A stretch of DNA of 64,000 bases from Rothia sp. ZJ932 (GTDB taxonomy: Bacteria; Actinomycetota; Actinomycetes; Actinomycetales; Micrococcaceae). The notes under the pieces were generated by a model. It was not told where the DNA came from, did not search any database, and saw nothing but the letters and a program-made list of their open reading frames with translations. Below are positions 43,236-52,428 of this stretch, piece after piece. The position numbers and the translations under genes are program-made. Location of the stretch: NCBI RefSeq assembly GCF_016924835.1, contig NZ_CP070480.1:310001-374000 (forward strand), read 5' to 3'. The number at the start of each line of letters is the position of its first letter. Within the stretch, counting starts at the first letter, position 1.

Positions 43236-44408
43236 ATGCCAATAACACACGCTCATCAGGACGCAAACCCCTGGGGTATTCCGCCGCTGATTCAACTTTT
43301 GACGCCCGAGGCGCAGGTTCAGGAGCATGAGGTTTTCAGCGGCTATGTTGCTGATATAGATCGAGAAACTTTGGAGGGGCTGTACCGTTCGATGGCGCTG
43401 ACCCGCCGTTTTGATGAAGAGGCTACTGCCTTGCAGCGTCAGGGTCAGTTACTGCTGTGGGTTTCGAGTCGGGGACAAGAGGCAGCGCAGCTGGGTTCGA
43501 CTTTCGCAACTGCTGAAAGCGACTACATTTTCCCCTCTTACCGTGAACACGGTATTGCTTTGGGCCGCGGGATTAAACCCGGTCAGCTGCTGGCGCTGTT
43601 TCGTGGTATTGATACTTGCGGGTGGGATCCCAAGAAGCATAACTTCCACCCTTACACCCTGGTGCTCGCAGCCCAGGTGCTTCACGCTACCGGTTACGCG
43701 ATGGGTCTGAACTTCGATGCAACCATCGCTGAAGAAACCGGTGAATTGCAGACCGGGCAGGGGCAAGCTACCGAGCCGGTAGCGGGGGAGAAGCCTGCTG
43801 TTATCACCTACTTTGGTGATGGCTCTTCCACCGAGGGTGAGATTCACGAGTCGATGGTTTTCGCTGCTTCGTACAACGCCCCGGTTCTTTTCTTCGTGCA
43901 GAATAACCGCTGGGCAATCTCAGTTCCCTTCGAAACTCAATCGCGTGTACCTATCGCCACTCGCGCAGCGGGTTACGGCTTCGAGGGAATCCGCGTAGAC
44001 GGCAACGATATTCTTGCCGTTATTGCAGCCACCCGCTATGCACTGGAGAAAATCCGTGCGGGGGAAGGCCCTGTGCTGATTGAAGCTGAAACCTATCGAC
44101 TTGGTGCCCACACCACCGCCGATGATCCCACTAAATACCGTACCGATGCCGAGCTCACCGAACGCACTACCGTTGAACCCCTCGTCCGCCTTGAAAAGTA
44201 CCTGCGAGCCCTGGGCACTACCGATGAGTTCTTTGAAGCGCTCGCTCACGAAATAAAAGAGTACGGCAGCTCGGTGCGCGAAGCCGCTCTGAGTTTGCAG
44301 AGCCCCAGTTTTGAAGACTTCTTCGACCGCGTCTACGCACAGTCGCACAGCCAGGTGCAAGAAGAAGCCCAGTGGTACCGCACCTACCAAGACGGTTTTG
44401 AGGACTAA
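43236..44408 (+). CDS. pdhA: 2-oxoacid dehydrogenase E1 component, alpha subunit
   Basis: A 390-residue thiamine-diphosphate subunit. RRFDEEATALQRQGQL lies near the N-terminus, SRGQEAAQLGS follows, and the ThDP/Mg motif GDGSSTEGEIHESMVFA ends at NNRWAIS. AETYRLGAHTTADDPT is the usual late block. With E1 beta it decarboxylates pyruvate or branched-chain 2-oxoacids and loads the acyl group on E2. ATG 43236 has GGAGGG directly ahead and is preferred to ATG 43224. It begins a three-gene operon; E3 is not in the window. Confidence 0.9.
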   Translation: MPITHAHQDANPWGIPPLIQLLTPEAQVQEHEVFSGYVADIDRETLEGLYRSMALTRRFDEEATALQRQGQLLLWVSSRGQEAAQLGSTFATAESDYIFPSYREHGIALGRGIKPGQLLALFRGIDTCGWDPKKHNFHPYTLVLAAQVLHATGYAMGLNFDATIAEETGELQTGQGQATEPVAGEKPAVITYFGDGSSTEGEIHESMVFAASYNAPVLFFVQNNRWAISVPFETQSRVPIATRAAGYGFEGIRVDGNDILAVIAATRYALEKIRAGEGPVLIEAETYRLGAHTTADDPTKYRTDAELTERTTVEPLVRLEKYLRALGTTDEFFEALAHEIKEYGSSVREAALSLQSPSFEDFFDRVYAQSHSQVQEEAQWYRTYQDGFED

Positions 44409-44413
44409 CCCAC

Positions 44414-45421
44414 ATGATGACCGAAGAAATGAACCAAGAACCTGCGGTAGAGACCCTCTCGATGGCTAAAGCTATTAACCGCGCCCTGGTCGATGAGATG
44501 AGTAGCAACCGTAAGGTGGTTGTGATGGGTGAGGACGTGGGCGCTTTGGGTGGTGTTTTCCGCGTAACCGAGGGGCTCAGCACCCAGTTCGGCACCCAGC
44601 GTGTTATGGATTCCCCGCTGGGCGAGGCAGGAATTGTGGGTACCTCGCTAGGTCTTGCCCTGCGCGGCTACCGCCCGGTTGCTGAGATTCAGTTTGATGG
44701 CTTTATCTTTCCTGCTTTCAACCAGATCACCTCGCAACTCTCGAAGATGCACGGACGCACCGGCAAGAACTACGAGGTTCCGGTGACCATCCGCGTTCCT
44801 TTCGGCGGCGCTATTGGTTCAATTGAGCACCACTCGGAATCCCCCGAGGCGCTGTTTGCCCATACGCCGGGATTGCGCGTGATTACCCCCTCCTCACCTC
44901 ACGATGCTTACTGGATGCTGCGTAAGGCAATCACCTGCCCAGACCCGGTGCTGTATTTTGAACCCAAGCGTCGTTACTGGCAAAAGGGCGAGGTGAATTT
45001 TGCAGATACCACCTTTGACCCCTTCACTGCTGAGGTACGCAGGGCGGGAACGGATATGACCATTGCAACCTATGGCCCTCTAGTGCCTGTTGCTTTGGCT
45101 GCCGCTGAAGCCGCTGCTGAAGACGGTCGTAGCGTTGAAGTGATTGACCTGCGCAGTATCTCCCCGCTGGATGTTGAAACCGTGGCAGCATCAGTGAACA
45201 AGACCGGACGCTTGGTTATTACCCACGAGGCACCGACCTTCGGCGGCATTGGCGGTGAGCTATCAGCGCGCATCACCGAGCGGTGCTTCTACTCGCTGGA
45301 ATCTCCCGTGTTGCGTGTGGGAGGGTTCCATATGCCCTACCCTTCAGCCCGTGTTGAAGAAGAATACGTGCCGGGCATCGACCGTATTCTTGAAGCCATT
45401 GAACGTTCGTTCACCTACTAA
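44414..45421 (+). CDS. pdhB: 2-oxoacid dehydrogenase E1 component, beta subunit
   Basis: A 335-residue transketolase-like subunit. [30 protein letters not shown] and [15 protein letters not shown] are the family blocks, and [16 protein letters not shown] lies in the C-terminal domain. It completes the E1 active site with the alpha subunit encoded five bases upstream. Branched-chain-type and pyruvate-type E1 beta proteins are hard to tell apart here. The [12 protein letters not shown] stretch is seen in branched-chain and pyruvate forms of actinobacteria alike. Confidence 0.9.
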   Translation: MMTEEMNQEPAVETLSMAKAINRALVDEMSSNRKVVVMGEDVGALGGVFRVTEGLSTQFGTQRVMDSPLGEAGIVGTSLGLALRGYRPVAEIQFDGFIFPAFNQITSQLSKMHGRTGKNYEVPVTIRVPFGGAIGSIEHHSESPEALFAHTPGLRVITPSSPHDAYWMLRKAITCPDPVLYFEPKRRYWQKGEVNFADTTFDPFTAEVRRAGTDMTIATYGPLVPVALAAAEAAAEDGRSVEVIDLRSISPLDVETVAASVNKTGRLVITHEAPTFGGIGGELSARITERCFYSLESPVLRVGGFHMPYPSARVEEEYVPGIDRILEAIERSFTY

Positions 45422-45432
45422 GGCAAGGCATC

Positions 45433-46896
45433 ATGTCACAAATTTTCACATTGCCCGATGTGGGCGAAGGTCTAACCGAAGCTGACATTCTGTCGTGGAA
45501 GGTCGCTGAGGGCGACGCCGTTGCGGTTAATGATGTATTGGTAGAGATCGAAACTGCTAAGTCAGTGGTTGAACTCCCCTCGCCCTATGCCGGGGTTGTC
45601 GAGGCTCTCATGGCAACCGAAGGTAGTACGGTGGCGGTGGGTGCCCCCATTATTTCTATTGCCGATAGCGCGACAGACCGCGGTGTACCGGTGGCAACTC
45701 CGGCAGAATCCGGCGTAGAAGCGCTGGTCGGATCAGGACCGAAAGCTGACCCCGTCAAGCGTCGTACACGCAAACGTCAGGTGCCTGCTGAGCAAGCGCG
45801 CCCTGAGTACGATGGCGCACCCCAGCCGGTAGCTGAGAAAAAGCCGGCAGGGGCAGAAGAAAAACGCGGTCTGTTAGCCGGTATTAGTAGCTGGCAAGAT
45901 CTGCAAGGACGCGCCAGCAAACTGGTGGAGGACGGCAAAGAAGCACTGCTGCGTCGCCCCTCAGTCCAGTCTGCACCGGCACCAGAAAAAACTACCCAGC
46001 CTGTACCTCGCCGCCAGACCTTGGCGAAACCGCCGGTGCGTAAGGCAGCCCAAGACTTGGGCGTAGATTTAGCGCATGTGACACCCACAGGTAATAACGG
46101 TCAGGTGACCAAGCAGGATCTGCTCAACTATGTGGCGCACATTGCCGAAGATACATCGACAGCAAGCAATGGCGATTTCTGGTCGGCTCAAACCGTGGGC
46201 GATGACCGCATCGAGCGCATTAAGGTACGCGGTGTTCGCAAGGCAACAGCCCGCGCTATGTCGCAGTCAGCATTCACTGCTCCGCACATTTCTATCTTTG
46301 TCGATGTCGATGCTACCCGCACGATGGAGTTCGTCAAGCGACTCAAAGCCTCGCCCAAGTACCAGGGCGTGAAGGTGACCCCGCTCTTAATTCTTGCCAA
46401 GGCTGTTATATACGCGGCGGCTCGCACCCCGCAGGTGAATGCTACCTGGACTGACTCTGAGATTCTGGTCAAACATTTCATGAACTTAGGTATCGCTGCG
46501 GCAACACCGCGCGGTTTGCTGGTGCCCAACATTAAGGACGCCCAAAACCTCTCCTTGCGCGAGTTAGCGGTGGCTCTAAACGATCTGACAGTGACTGCTC
46601 GCGAGGGCAAAACCCAACCTGCGGACATGTCGGGGGGAACCTTCACAATCACCAACATCGGCGTGCTTGGCATTGATACGGGTACACCGATTTTGAACCC
46701 GGGTGAGGTTGGTATTCTCGCCTTCGGCACCATCAAGCAAAAGCCATGGGTAGTAGATGGTGAGGTTATTCCCCGCTGGGTTACCACCCTCGGTGGTTCC
46801 TTTGACCACCGTGCTGTTGATGGGGATCTCTCAGCGCGCTTCATGGCAGACGTTGCAGCAATTCTCGAAGAACCTGCACTGCTTCTGGATATGTAG
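45433..46896 (+). CDS. 2-oxoacid dehydrogenase E2, dihydrolipoamide acyltransferase
   Basis: A 487-residue protein. One lipoyl domain (1-80) has the lipoylated Lys43 in [15 protein letters not shown] variable linker follows with Pro/Ala and basic stretches. The E1/E3-binding domain (about 195-235) has [17 protein letters not shown]. The catalytic domain ends with the acetyltransferase motif DHRAVDGD (His459). [12 protein letters not shown] is the form usual in branched-chain 2-oxoacid E2 proteins, so the complex may act on branched-chain substrates rather than pyruvate. It is encoded 11 bases after E1 beta. Confidence 0.9.
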   Translation: MSQIFTLPDVGEGLTEADILSWKVAEGDAVAVNDVLVEIETAKSVVELPSPYAGVVEALMATEGSTVAVGAPIISIADSATDRGVPVATPAESGVEALVGSGPKADPVKRRTRKRQVPAEQARPEYDGAPQPVAEKKPAGAEEKRGLLAGISSWQDLQGRASKLVEDGKEALLRRPSVQSAPAPEKTTQPVPRRQTLAKPPVRKAAQDLGVDLAHVTPTGNNGQVTKQDLLNYVAHIAEDTSTASNGDFWSAQTVGDDRIERIKVRGVRKATARAMSQSAFTAPHISIFVDVDATRTMEFVKRLKASPKYQGVKVTPLLILAKAVIYAAARTPQVNATWTDSEILVKHFMNLGIAAATPRGLLVPNIKDAQNLSLRELAVALNDLTVTAREGKTQPADMSGGTFTITNIGVLGIDTGTPILNPGEVGILAFGTIKQKPWVVDGEVIPRWVTTLGGSFDHRAVDGDLSARFMADVAAILEEPALLLDM

Positions 46897-47346
46897 GCTC
46901 CCACACTGCCTAACCCCCGGTTACAAGGTGCTGGTGATAACAGGCAGACGTAATAACGTGCCTCCGCCCGCCGTGCATCTCCTACCGTAGACCGCCGCTG
47001 AAAAACGCACTCGATGCGGTGCGTATGAAAAACTTCTGGGCACTAAATGAGGGCCCTCACCACTGGTGAGAGCCCTCAAAAAGAAGATGTGCTACCTCAA
47101 CCGGCTAAGGGAAACTTCCCCAAGTTTTTCTTAGCCGTTGCGTGGGCTGCCATTAGGGTAACAGCTGCTGATGAAGAGGTGGCGATTATCTTTACTCAGA
47201 AAATTGGGTTCTAGCTCAGTCCCCCAACGTCGCTAGAACAACACAAAGAGTCCCCCGACTCGTGTTTTTTCTGAATATATCTATTGTGCCAGATACTGCT
47301 AAGGGTACGTGTTGTGCCCATTAGACACACTTATGCTGACAGATCC
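46897..47346. other. Non-coding stretch after the dehydrogenase operon
   Basis: No gene is seen in 450 bases. It holds a GAGGGCCCTCACCA/TGGTGAGAGCCCTC hairpin at 47049-47077. A longer one has CGGCTAAG (47102) pairing with CTTAGCCG (47137), with GGGAAACTTCCCC inside. The terminator at 47241 also lies here. Confidence 0.6.
47241..47270 (+). terminator. Hairpin followed by a T-run
   Basis: ACACAAAGAGTC and GACTCGTGT form a short stem around CCCC, followed by TTTTTT at 47265-47270 on the plus strand. It could end the dehydrogenase operon transcript. Confidence 0.55.
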
Positions 47347-48381
47347 CTAGAAAATTTCAACAGCGCCGGTTTCGCGGTCAATTTCGTAGGCGATGGCGTT
47401 GTCTTCATCGTCACCACCGTCGTAGACCACCATAGCGGCAATCGCGTCATCGGCAGGGAAAGCTCGAATGGTGACGGTACCGCCGTCCGTGTTTTTGAGG
47501 ACTTCAAGGACGCTCGTGGTGAGCGAATCGGAGATGCGCCGAGGCATGGTTTCTCCGAGTTCGTCGAGAATATCGACGCGGATACCGCGCTGGCGGGCTG
47601 CCCACGTTGCATCCAGAATTGCGCGGTTGGCGATGTGCCTACCGCGAATGGTGTCGCGCAACTGGGCCTCAGCGAGTTTGAACTGTTCTGCTTCTTCGAG
47701 GCTGATAGGTGAGGGGTCGAAAGCAATGCGACTGAGCATACTCTCGGTGAGCGTACGAACCTCAGCTACACGCTGGGAGGCAACGTTACCCAGACCTTCT
47801 TCTTCAGCGTGATTGTGCTCAGCTGAGCGCAACAAGCTGGTGGATTGCTCTGTCTGCTGGGTAGCGGCAGCGGCTAAGGAATTCATGCCTTGAGCAACCG
47901 CGAGCAGTAGGGCAGGCACCAAAAAGATGGAAAGAAACTCGGCAAGGGTTCGTTCAAAAGACTGGTACCACTGGGCAACCAGCAGCAGCATGAAAAGAAA
48001 AACAATCCACCCTACAAATGATCGCTGACGCAGGATCAGAATAATGCTGATGAGCTGAAAGGGCAGAATAACCAGCAAGACCGTGCCGCGCGGTAGAGAG
48101 TGAGGCAGTACCTCAAGTAGCCCCTGTACGCTGTACATGGAGAGCAGGGTAATGATGGGCGAATAGACCTCGGGCAGTCTTGTTTTATCAAGCTCTAAGA
48201 AGGTCAGACCGAGAGCTACCGCGAAGGTGATGAACGCAAGGAGCATCTTACCCATCGAGTTGCTGGTGTAGGTGGGGTGGGCAATCTGCCAGACCAACAT
48301 AGAAAGTCCCACCATGATAATGCAAAAACAAATAGCGTAGTTCAGGTACTGGTTACGCAAAAAACTAAATCGAATTGCCAT
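47347..48381 (-). CDS. Kinase-like membrane protein lacking catalytic residues, partner of the adjacent kinase
   Basis: A 344-residue protein. Five or six helices (about 15-175) are followed by a coiled stretch with SAEHNHAEEEGLGNVASQRV and a C-terminal domain laid out like a histidine-kinase ATPase (SDSLTTSVLEVLKNTDGGTVTIRA). It has no phospho-acceptor His motif of the HD type, no intact N-box and no GxGxG lid, so it is probably not an active kinase. Its ATG overlaps the stop of the real kinase gene (TAATG), so translation is coupled. It may modulate or sense for that kinase. Confidence 0.72.
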   Translation of the reverse strand: MAIRFSFLRNQYLNYAICFCIIMVGLSMLVWQIAHPTYTSNSMGKMLLAFITFAVALGLTFLELDKTRLPEVYSPIITLLSMYSVQGLLEVLPHSLPRGTVLLVILPFQLISIILILRQRSFVGWIVFLFMLLLVAQWYQSFERTLAEFLSIFLVPALLLAVAQGMNSLAAAATQQTEQSTSLLRSAEHNHAEEEGLGNVASQRVAEVRTLTESMLSRIAFDPSPISLEEAEQFKLAEAQLRDTIRGRHIANRAILDATWAARQRGIRVDILDELGETMPRRISDSLTTSVLEVLKNTDGGTVTIRAFPADDAIAAMVVYDGGDDEDNAIAYEIDRETGAVEIF

Positions 48382-49703
48382 TATTTCTCACCCGGCCACT
48401 GCACGGTTACTTTGGTGCCTTTAGCAGGGGAGGAATCAATGTAGACTTCACCACCGACTTCTCGCATGGAGTGCATCATTGAAACGCGCACGCCCATGCG
48501 CCTGATATCGATGTCTTTGAGTGAAAAACCGGTTCCTCGGTCAGAGATAGTACAGATAATAAACGAACGGGATTCTGCTGAGCGGCTGGAACGCAGGGGA
48601 CGGCGGTATTCCGTGCGAATACTGATTTGGGTGGTACGGCTACCGGAGTGACGGGCGCTGTTTGAGACAGCTTCAGTGACGGCATGGACGAAGGCACGCG
48701 CCGCAGGTGCTGGCAGGACAGACTCAGAGTCAGCGGCAGGGTAGTTGTGCGGTGCCTGAGAATCGTTGAAACGCAGACGATTGTTCCACGGTGAGATGCC
48801 CTCTGCCACTTGTTCAGTGAGCGTCTGAAAAGTGGTGGGCAGCTCGAATCTGGTTTTTGCGGTTTCCTGATCGAGAACCGACAATGCACGCTGAGCCAGT
48901 TTGCGCGTCCGCTCAGCAACTAGGCCTTGCTGACGTGAGGCGTCTAGCAGGGTTGCCATTACGTTATCGTGAACGAGCTTGTCGAACTCCTGCAGCTGCT
49001 TAGAAATATCGCGGGTACGGTAGACGCGCAGGTGGGCGCCTAGGGTCTCGGTGTAGAGCGTGTCAGCGTTGTGGGCGGCATCAATTACTGTTCCCACAAA
49101 ACCTGCGAGTAACGTACACGAACCGGCTACGTAGGCAATGTAGATGAGCACTAAACTCGTGTGCATCTCGGTATTAGTGGCAGAGTGCGCACCTACCAGC
49201 GAGGCACCAAAAATAGCCGTAAAGCACACGATGCTGAGAATAATACCGCGTGCCGATAAAAGAATGAGCGGTGTCAGTACACCGTAGAGGGGCAGAGTCC
49301 ACATCCACGAATAGGGTGAATCACCGGGTTCTAGCGCTAGAGGCCACACTATAAGCCCCAGCAGAGCAATCGCCGCTGCCGGGTAGATGAGCGTAGGAAG
49401 ATATTCTTTGCGCAAGCTGAAGTAGGTCAGTGCCGAAGAATGGATGACGACCAGCAGACCAATAAGGTTGTACCAGCTACTGTAGGTGCCAGGGTCTGCC
49501 ACCATCTGCACCACAATAACAACGCCGAGCACAGCATAAAAAAGCTCTAAACGGCAGAACAGGGCGAAAGTAATGGACCCCACGAAGCTCTGCCCGTTAC
49601 CACCCTGCGAACTCACCGGGCGCGGGCGCGTGAAGGTGTCTCGGGTAGACGTCAGACTCAGAGAGCGGGCAAGATCCTTGGTGACATCGGTATTAGTAGC
49701 CAA
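48381..49703 (-). CDS. Membrane sensor histidine kinase
   Basis: A 440-residue protein. Six helices (about 45-205) lead into a coiled dimerisation segment with the candidate phospho-acceptor His245 (EFDKLVHDNVMATLL). An ATPase domain follows with N-box HAVTEAVSNSARHSG and SDRGTGFSLKD. A TTG start at 49703 is inferred. The N-terminal 40 residues are Ser/Thr-rich and cytosolic. It is the second of three genes, 48 bases after the response regulator. With no outside domain it probably senses a membrane or internal signal. Confidence 0.83.
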   Translation of the reverse strand: MATNTDVTKDLARSLSLTSTRDTFTRPRPVSSQGGNGQSFVGSITFALFCRLELFYAVLGVVIVVQMVADPGTYSSWYNLIGLLVVIHSSALTYFSLRKEYLPTLIYPAAAIALLGLIVWPLALEPGDSPYSWMWTLPLYGVLTPLILLSARGIILSIVCFTAIFGASLVGAHSATNTEMHTSLVLIYIAYVAGSCTLLAGFVGTVIDAAHNADTLYTETLGAHLRVYRTRDISKQLQEFDKLVHDNVMATLLDASRQQGLVAERTRKLAQRALSVLDQETAKTRFELPTTFQTLTEQVAEGISPWNNRLRFNDSQAPHNYPAADSESVLPAPAARAFVHAVTEAVSNSARHSGSRTTQISIRTEYRRPLRSSRSAESRSFIICTISDRGTGFSLKDIDIRRMGVRVSMMHSMREVGGEVYIDSSPAKGTKVTVQWPGEK

Positions 49704-49751
49704 TAATTTACTCTTTGCAGGTGGTTGCGCCCTCCGCGGAGGCTGCGGGTC

Positions 49752-50465
49752 TTAGAGGTAGCGTTCTGCTGAATTAACGTCTTCCATGCTATCAACGAGT
49801 CCGTCTTCAATAGCTCGAATGCGAAGGTCGATTTTGGTCGGCGCGGGGCGCCCCACGCGCGCGTACTTCTCACGGATGCGGTCGATATTGGTCTTAACAG
49901 CGGACTGCTTAATGCCCATACGGCGTGCCACCTGAACCTGCGCGAAACCCGATGCGTACAGGCGCAGGGTCTCCTGCTCACGCGGGGAGAGGCTGGCCTT
50001 AGAGAACTCGTGGTCAGAGTCGATAGCAGCAGCGAGTTCTTTGGTCACCACAGCTTTACCATCTGCAATGTTGCGTGCTTCTTGCAGGGCGTGGTCGAGA
50101 GGCTCCGACTTGCGAACTAGACCGAGGGCACCTTGCTTCAGTGCTTCGCGAATGAGGGTAGGGTTCTCCCCGATGCTGAAAATCAGCACCTTGATGCCTG
50201 CCTGCTGCAAGAGCTCAACGTTGTTGCCGGGGCGAGAATTATCTTGCAGTGAAAGATCAAGGAGAACAACATCGCACTCGCGCTTAATCTTGCCGAGGTC
50301 AGCATTCGCAGGGTCACGGGGGTTACGACCCAAAGCAATCAGTAAATCAATGACGGTGGGTGCAGCAGCTACAAGCTCTACATCTTCGCGTCCCACCGCA
50401 ACGGCCCGCAGACCTTCGCGAACAACCTCATGGTCATCAACAATTGCAACTTTGGTAATACTCAA
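49752..50465 (-). CDS. NarL-type response regulator
   Basis: A 237-residue regulator. The receiver has acidic VDDHEVVREG near the start and Asp70 (VVLLDLSLQD). The insert between them is longer than usual (about residues 45-63). A LuxR-type helix-turn-helix follows (SPREQETLRLYASGF, MGIKQSAVKTNIDRIREKY). A TTG start at 50465 is supported by GGGGG at 50471-50475. It leads a three-gene operon whose promoter region holds a 21-base palindrome. Confidence 0.88.
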   Translation of the reverse strand: MSITKVAIVDDHEVVREGLRAVAVGREDVELVAAAPTVIDLLIALGRNPRDPANADLGKIKRECDVVLLDLSLQDNSRPGNNVELLQQAGIKVLIFSIGENPTLIREALKQGALGLVRKSEPLDHALQEARNIADGKAVVTKELAAAIDSDHEFSKASLSPREQETLRLYASGFAQVQVARRMGIKQSAVKTNIDRIREKYARVGRPAPTKIDLRIRAIEDGLVDSMEDVNSAERYL

Positions 50466-50557
50466 AACATCCCCCTATGAATTTCGTACTCAACCATTGA
50501 CAGAAAAATACGTACACATTACTTACTTATTAGTTTACGGTGCCATTGAGATACACC

Positions 50558-50578
50558 GTGTACAAGCGTTGTGTACAC
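50558..50578. promoter_or_regulatory. 21-base palindrome upstream of the response-regulator operon
   Basis: GTGTACA-N7-TGTACAC is a perfect inverted repeat with a 7-base spacer, about 95 bases ahead of the regulator start. A further GTACAC lies at 50512-50517. It has the form of a dimeric regulator site and may be an autoregulation site. Confidence 0.55.
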
Positions 50579-50704
50579 TATCGGGTGTTGCTTCGCCACA
50601 CTATAGATTAATACTACCGTTTGTGGCTTTAGACCGGGCGAATACTGCTGGGGGCAGCCTTTGGACGGTAGCCGCGGGTTACTTTGGTTAGTTACCTCAC
50701 TTTA

Positions 50705-51508
50705 TTAAAATCCGCGCGTCCGTTCAAAGTTTTTGTGATAGCGCAGACCCGCGCTTGCCCCCAGCAAAGAACCAATGAGGGCTGATGCCGAAAGCGCTAG
50801 TATCGCCAGCGCATTGACGGACGCGGTGGAGTCCGCTAATCTTTGCACGGCAAAGGGCATCGGACGCGCAAAGTGCGTACCCGCAACGAAACTCAGAAGG
50901 GTTGAAAGAGCGATGGTCAGCACCAGCCAGAGCCATACTGCGAGCCCCTGCTTGAAACGGGAGAAGCGGGTGAGTCGAGCCGCTGTGTAGCCGCCCACGC
51001 TGAAACTCAACGCCCACAAGGCAAGGCTGACGCCCCACCATACCCACACTGCCTGATCAGTATTATCGGCTGCTAAGCCGCGTTCAAGGGTGGCTGCTAC
51101 TCCGGTGTACTGGGTTGAGGCGGTGAGGTGCAGTAACATGTCGTACAGCCAGCGCAACCCCAAGAGTGCGGCGCAACCGGTGAGAAAACCTAAAAAGGCG
51201 GGGAACAGCCTAATGCCGCGTTGCGCTCTGGCGGCGGGTGAGGTCTGTTCAGTGAAGAGTTCAGCTTCATCCTCCCTCTGACCGTAGTCTTCTGCCTCGT
51301 GAACTACCGGGTAGGAGGCGGTAGCTTCAACTGTCGGTTGAGGGGCAGTGATAGGGCGTGTGGCCGTTGAACTGATGGGCTGAGTGGCAGGTTCTTCATA
51401 GTGCAGAACGCGCGTGGGCTCATCATCGGTATCAAGGGTGCCGGTGCGATCATCGTCAAAGACGTCGTCCCACACGTAGGTTTCATCATGGCGTTTGCTA
51501 TCGCTCAT
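50705..51508 (-). CDS. Membrane protein of unknown function with acidic N-terminus
   Basis: A 267-residue protein. The first 105 residues are acidic and Thr/Pro-rich (YVWDDVFDDDRTGTLDTDDEPT), with no fold apparent. Four hydrophobic helices follow (about 107-130, 155-180, 190-212 and 235-258), and the C-terminus is short and basic. No family is recognised, though the layout of a disordered acidic cytosolic arm plus a four-helix unit is common in actinobacterial envelope proteins. Its ATG overlaps the end of the acetyltransferase gene by 11 bases. Confidence 0.7.
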   Translation of the reverse strand: MSDSKRHDETYVWDDVFDDDRTGTLDTDDEPTRVLHYEEPATQPISSTATRPITAPQPTVEATASYPVVHEAEDYGQREDEAELFTEQTSPAARAQRGIRLFPAFLGFLTGCAALLGLRWLYDMLLHLTASTQYTGVAATLERGLAADNTDQAVWVWWGVSLALWALSFSVGGYTAARLTRFSRFKQGLAVWLWLVLTIALSTLLSFVAGTHFARPMPFAVQRLADSTASVNALAILALSASALIGSLLGASAGLRYHKNFERTRGF

Positions 51509-52160
51509 CGTTGTTGGCTCCTGTTTCTGCCAGGGTCAGCGAGTGGACGCTGAACGGGTGGGGGTAATCTGGGCGGTCACTCTCGGTAACGGTCTTGATA
51601 AGGCGGGCGGGGTTTCCCACAGCTACCGAGTTCGCCGGTATGTCTTTGGTGACCACACTACCTGCGCCAATGACGCAGTTATCGCCAACGGCGACACCGG
51701 GGCAGAAAATAGCGCCACCGCCAGCCCATACGTTGTTGCCGATGGTGATGGGCAAACCTGCCTCCCAGTAGGCTTGACGATCAGCAGGGTTGAGCGGATG
51801 CGTGGGTGTAAGAATCTGAACGCCCGGTCCCGCCATAAAATAATCGCCAATGTATACGGGGGCTACATCGAGAATGACCGCACCGTAGTTGAAGAAACAG
51901 TGGGATCCCACAAAAGTGTTGATACCGTAGTCAAAATCCATGTGCGGGCGAAAAGTGGTGCCTTCACCGACTGAACCCAAAAGTTCTTCAAGTGTGGTGC
52001 TCATGCCTTGCTCATCTCGGGCACGGTAGTACTGGGTGTACTGCTGCACCAGATTCTCGGCGCGCAAGGTGATTGCCGAGCAGTAGTCATCGGGACGGTA
52101 GGGTTTACCCGCCACCATATCGCGAAAAGCGGGGGAGGGCATCTGCGGATCAACAATCAT
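51498..52160 (-). CDS. Maltose/galactoside O-acetyltransferase-like (left-handed beta-helix)
   Basis: A 220-residue hexapeptide-repeat acetyltransferase. The N-terminal helical cap is FRDMVAGKPYRPDD, the strands include TFVGSHCFFNYGAVILD, and the catalytic His loop is PTHPLNPADRQ. The C-terminal coil is VIGAGSVVTKDIPANSVAVGNPARL. It would acetylate a sugar hydroxyl using acetyl-CoA, as in Maa/LacA; the sugar is unknown. It overlaps the next gene by 11 bases and follows the small membrane protein by four. Confidence 0.88.
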   Translation of the reverse strand: MIVDPQMPSPAFRDMVAGKPYRPDDYCSAITLRAENLVQQYTQYYRARDEQGMSTTLEELLGSVGEGTTFRPHMDFDYGINTFVGSHCFFNYGAVILDVAPVYIGDYFMAGPGVQILTPTHPLNPADRQAYWEAGLPITIGNNVWAGGGAIFCPGVAVGDNCVIGAGSVVTKDIPANSVAVGNPARLIKTVTESDRPDYPHPFSVHSLTLAETGANNDER

Positions 52161-52164
52161 CGAG

Positions 52165-52311
52165 CTACCCCTGCCACCACGTCATTGCTACGGTGACCAG
52201 CACACCGAACACAGCAAGTATCAGCGTCGCATAGATAAACCGCCGAATGATTTCCCGCATAAGTTCGCGGAACTCCTGATCAGTAATACCGGTCTGTTTT
52301 TTCTGAGCCAT
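52165..52311 (-). CDS. Small single-helix membrane protein
   Basis: A 48-residue protein. A charged N-terminal half (KKQTGITDQEFRELMREIIRR) is followed by one membrane helix (FIYATLILAVFGVLVTVAMTWW). No family is recognised. Its ATG is at 52311 and it ends four bases before the acetyltransferase start, so it is the first gene of a three-gene leftward operon. A longer reading frame up to 52776 exists, but it runs through the opposite-strand ligase gene and is rejected. Confidence 0.6.
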   Translation of the reverse strand: MAQKKQTGITDQEFRELMREIIRRFIYATLILAVFGVLVTVAMTWWQG

Positions 52312-52428
52312 ACCCCCAGTATGGCAGTGAGCGGCGCAAAATAACACTGCGCCGACCCCGAAAACTAACCGCTCCTTAGTACCTGACACGGCAAGACCCC
52401 GCCGGTAAAACATGGCACAATTTACCTC

